A stretch of DNA of 64,000 nt, from the NCBI RefSeq assembly GCF_002797325.1, contig NZ_KZ454938.1, positions 1,996,267 through 2,060,266 on the forward strand, in the 5' to 3' direction. Made by a program: the position numbers and the translations under genes. Origin of the DNA: Bacillus sp. FJAT-45037 (GTDB lineage: Bacteria > Bacillota > Bacilli > Bacillales > Bacillaceae_D). Numbering within the stretch: position 1 is the first letter of the stretch; each line of letters opens with the position of its first letter. This document shows positions 62,762 through 64,000 of the stretch, piece by piece. The notes below the pieces were generated by a model, which had not been told where the DNA came from, made no database searches, and saw only the letters and a program-made list of their open reading frames with translations.

Positions 62762-64000
62762 GATAGAGTCCATATAATTGTGTAAAAAAGAATAAGCCAC
62801 ATCAATTTCTGGCAACAATGTTTTCAGCGACGAAAATATTGAAAGGAGAAATTGATGATGGCTCAAATTAAGTTTACCCTAGATATGGAAAATTTAAAAG
62901 ATGAGGTTATGAATTCTGGATTAGAGGCTGTTGTAAAGTCTTCTCTTGTTTTAGTCTTAAATGAATTTATGGAAAAAGAGCGCGACGAGTATATGGAGTC
63001 TGATTTCTATCAAAGGGTAGATGATCGTAAGGATTACCGTAACGGTTACTATGAAAGAGATTATACGGTTTCGATCGGCAAACTACAGCTTAAAGTTCCC
63101 CGTACTCGAAGTGGGGAGTTCTCTACTAGTTTGTTTGAAAAATATCAACGAGCAGACCAATCACTGGTCCTCTCTATGTTAGAAATGGTCGTGAACGGGG
63201 TGTCTACCCGTAAGGTGACTAAGATCGTAGAACAGCTTTGCGGAGAAACCGTTTCTAAGTCGTTTGTCTCTAGCCTCACAGCTAAGTTAGACCCTCTCGT
63301 AAAGGAATGGGCTGACCGCCCTTTGAACATCACCTACTATAAATATGTCTACGTAGATGCCATGTATATTAAGGTGAGAGAGCACAATAAAGTAGTATCT
63401 AAGGCCGTCTATATCGCAGTGGGGGTAAACCAAGATCATAAAAGAGAAATCATTGGTTTACGTGTCAATCACGCAGAGAGTAAAGAAGCATGGATGTGCT
63501 TTTTTGACTATCTAAAATCAAGAGGCCTTCAATCGCCTCGTCTACTGATTTCTGATGCCCATTCTGGACTGAAAAGTGCCATCACAGAATCTTTTATTGG
63601 CACGAGTTGGCAACGCTGCACAGTCCACTTTAAGCGCAATATCTTTCAGTGTATGCCAAAGAAAGGGTCATATGATGCAAGAGAAATGGTGAAGAGCATC
63701 TTTGATGCGCCTAATCCGGAAGCCGCAAGAACACTTAAAAACGAGTTTATTCAAACATATGAACTTCAAAAAGCCTATGAGAAGGCCATTAACACATTAG
63801 ATGAAGGCTTTGAAGATGCCATTCAATTCTTGGATGAACCGGCCGAAGCTCGAATTAAGATACGAACAACCAACAACTTAGAACGTTTAAACTCAGAAAT
63901 TAGAAGAAGAGAACGAGTGATACGAATCTTCCCTAACAATCAATCAGCTTTTCGACTGATTGGTGCGGTACTCATGGATTACGAAAAAACGTTAGATTGC
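62762..64000 (+). mobile_element. IS256-family insertion sequence, left end and most of the element
   Basis: The left terminal sequence GATAGAGTCCATATAATTG at 62762 resembles the IS256-type inverted repeat. The transposase gene follows. The right end lies beyond the window, so the target duplication cannot be checked. Confidence 0.82.
62855..64000 (+). CDS. IS256-family (mutator) transposase, partial at window end
   Basis: An open frame of 382 complete codons that runs off the window. It has DDE-type residues in YVDAMYIKV and LLISDAHSGL, and the C-terminal IRTTNNLERLNSEIRRRERV with the catalytic glutamate region. Also RNGYYERDYTV and KVPRTRSG, typical of the mutator family. About 390-400 residues are usual, so only the tail is missing. 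Two ATG codons (62855, 62858) behind AAAGGAG. No frameshift or stop seen; the gene appears intact. Confidence 0.93.
   Translation, partial: MMAQIKFTLDMENLKDEVMNSGLEAVVKSSLVLVLNEFMEKERDEYMESDFYQRVDDRKDYRNGYYERDYTVSIGKLQLKVPRTRSGEFSTSLFEKYQRADQSLVLSMLEMVVNGVSTRKVTKIVEQLCGETVSKSFVSSLTAKLDPLVKEWADRPLNITYYKYVYVDAMYIKVREHNKVVSKAVYIAVGVNQDHKREIIGLRVNHAESKEAWMCFFDYLKSRGLQSPRLLISDAHSGLKSAITESFIGTSWQRCTVHFKRNIFQCMPKKGSYDAREMVKSIFDAPNPEAARTLKNEFIQTYELQKAYEKAINTLDEGFEDAIQFLDEPAEARIKIRTTNNLERLNSEIRRRERVIRIFPNNQSAFRLIGAVLMDYEKTLDC

Overview
The window is a low-GC Firmicutes chromosome segment, almost certainly from a spore-forming Bacillaceae. The evidence is dense gene-by-gene synteny with Bacillus subtilis, consensus sigma-A promoters, two sigma-K-like promoters, GGAGG-type ribosome binding sites, a FapR operator, a tandem glycine riboswitch and a yybP-ykoY (Mn) riboswitch. 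An alkaliphilic Bacillus relative (Alkalihalobacillus/Halalkalibacter type) is my guess from gene content; it is not proven by the sequence.

Left block (1-17 kb). lipM, the divergent rhodanese yqhL, and a gcvT-gcvPA-gcvPB operon behind a tandem glycine riboswitch with a perfect 17-bp terminator stem. Then yqhH-yqhG, yqgW/yqgX/yqgY, yqzE, aroK and the competence pseudopilus genes comGC-GG. The comG operon is physically split. comGC-GG (10.8-12.6 kb) is separated from comGA-comGB (14.9-16.9 kb) by yidD on the opposite strand and a 16-gene tRNA array. A second tRNA-Gln in inverted orientation stands just upstream of comGA. comGE appears to start at an ATT codon.

Middle block (17-31 kb). mscL with a C-terminal zinc ribbon, an HNH protein, a YjcD-like UvrD helicase, an HD hydrolase, then a lineage-variable group of probable spore-surface genes (21.5-24.9 kb) between yjcD and fabI. 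In B. subtilis this position holds the cotVWXYZ/cotO coat cluster. Two of these genes have good sigma-K-type promoters. Next come fabI under FapR control, a small zinc-ribbon protein, and a DUF4397 cell-wall protein paired with a lipoprotein-like class F sortase.

Right block (27-56 kb). A near-complete counterpart of the B. subtilis yjaZ-yjb region: yjbQ, prpE, yjbO (RluD), nadK, relQ, yjbL, yjbK, yjbJ, yjbI, spxH (yjbH), pepF, coiA, cls, mecA, a TerC protein, spx, yjbC, trpS, yjbA and yjaZ. The Spx proteolysis control set (Spx, SpxH, MecA) and the competence protein CoiA lie together. Interspersed are a DUF4015 glycoside-hydrolase-like protein, a hemolysin III protein, an Mn-riboswitch-controlled cation exchanger, a TlpA-like thioredoxin and a monogalactosyldiacylglycerol-synthase-like glycosyltransferase.

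Right end (56-64 kb). topB, a quinone-stress mhqR-mhqO-mhqD operon with a perfect palindromic operator, a PRC-barrel protein, coaA, and an IS256-family transposase that runs off the end of the window.

The left block and the yjb block are far apart in B. subtilis. The junction falls at the tRNA-Gln/mscL region, so the split comG operon, the tRNA array and the rearrangement boundary coincide.
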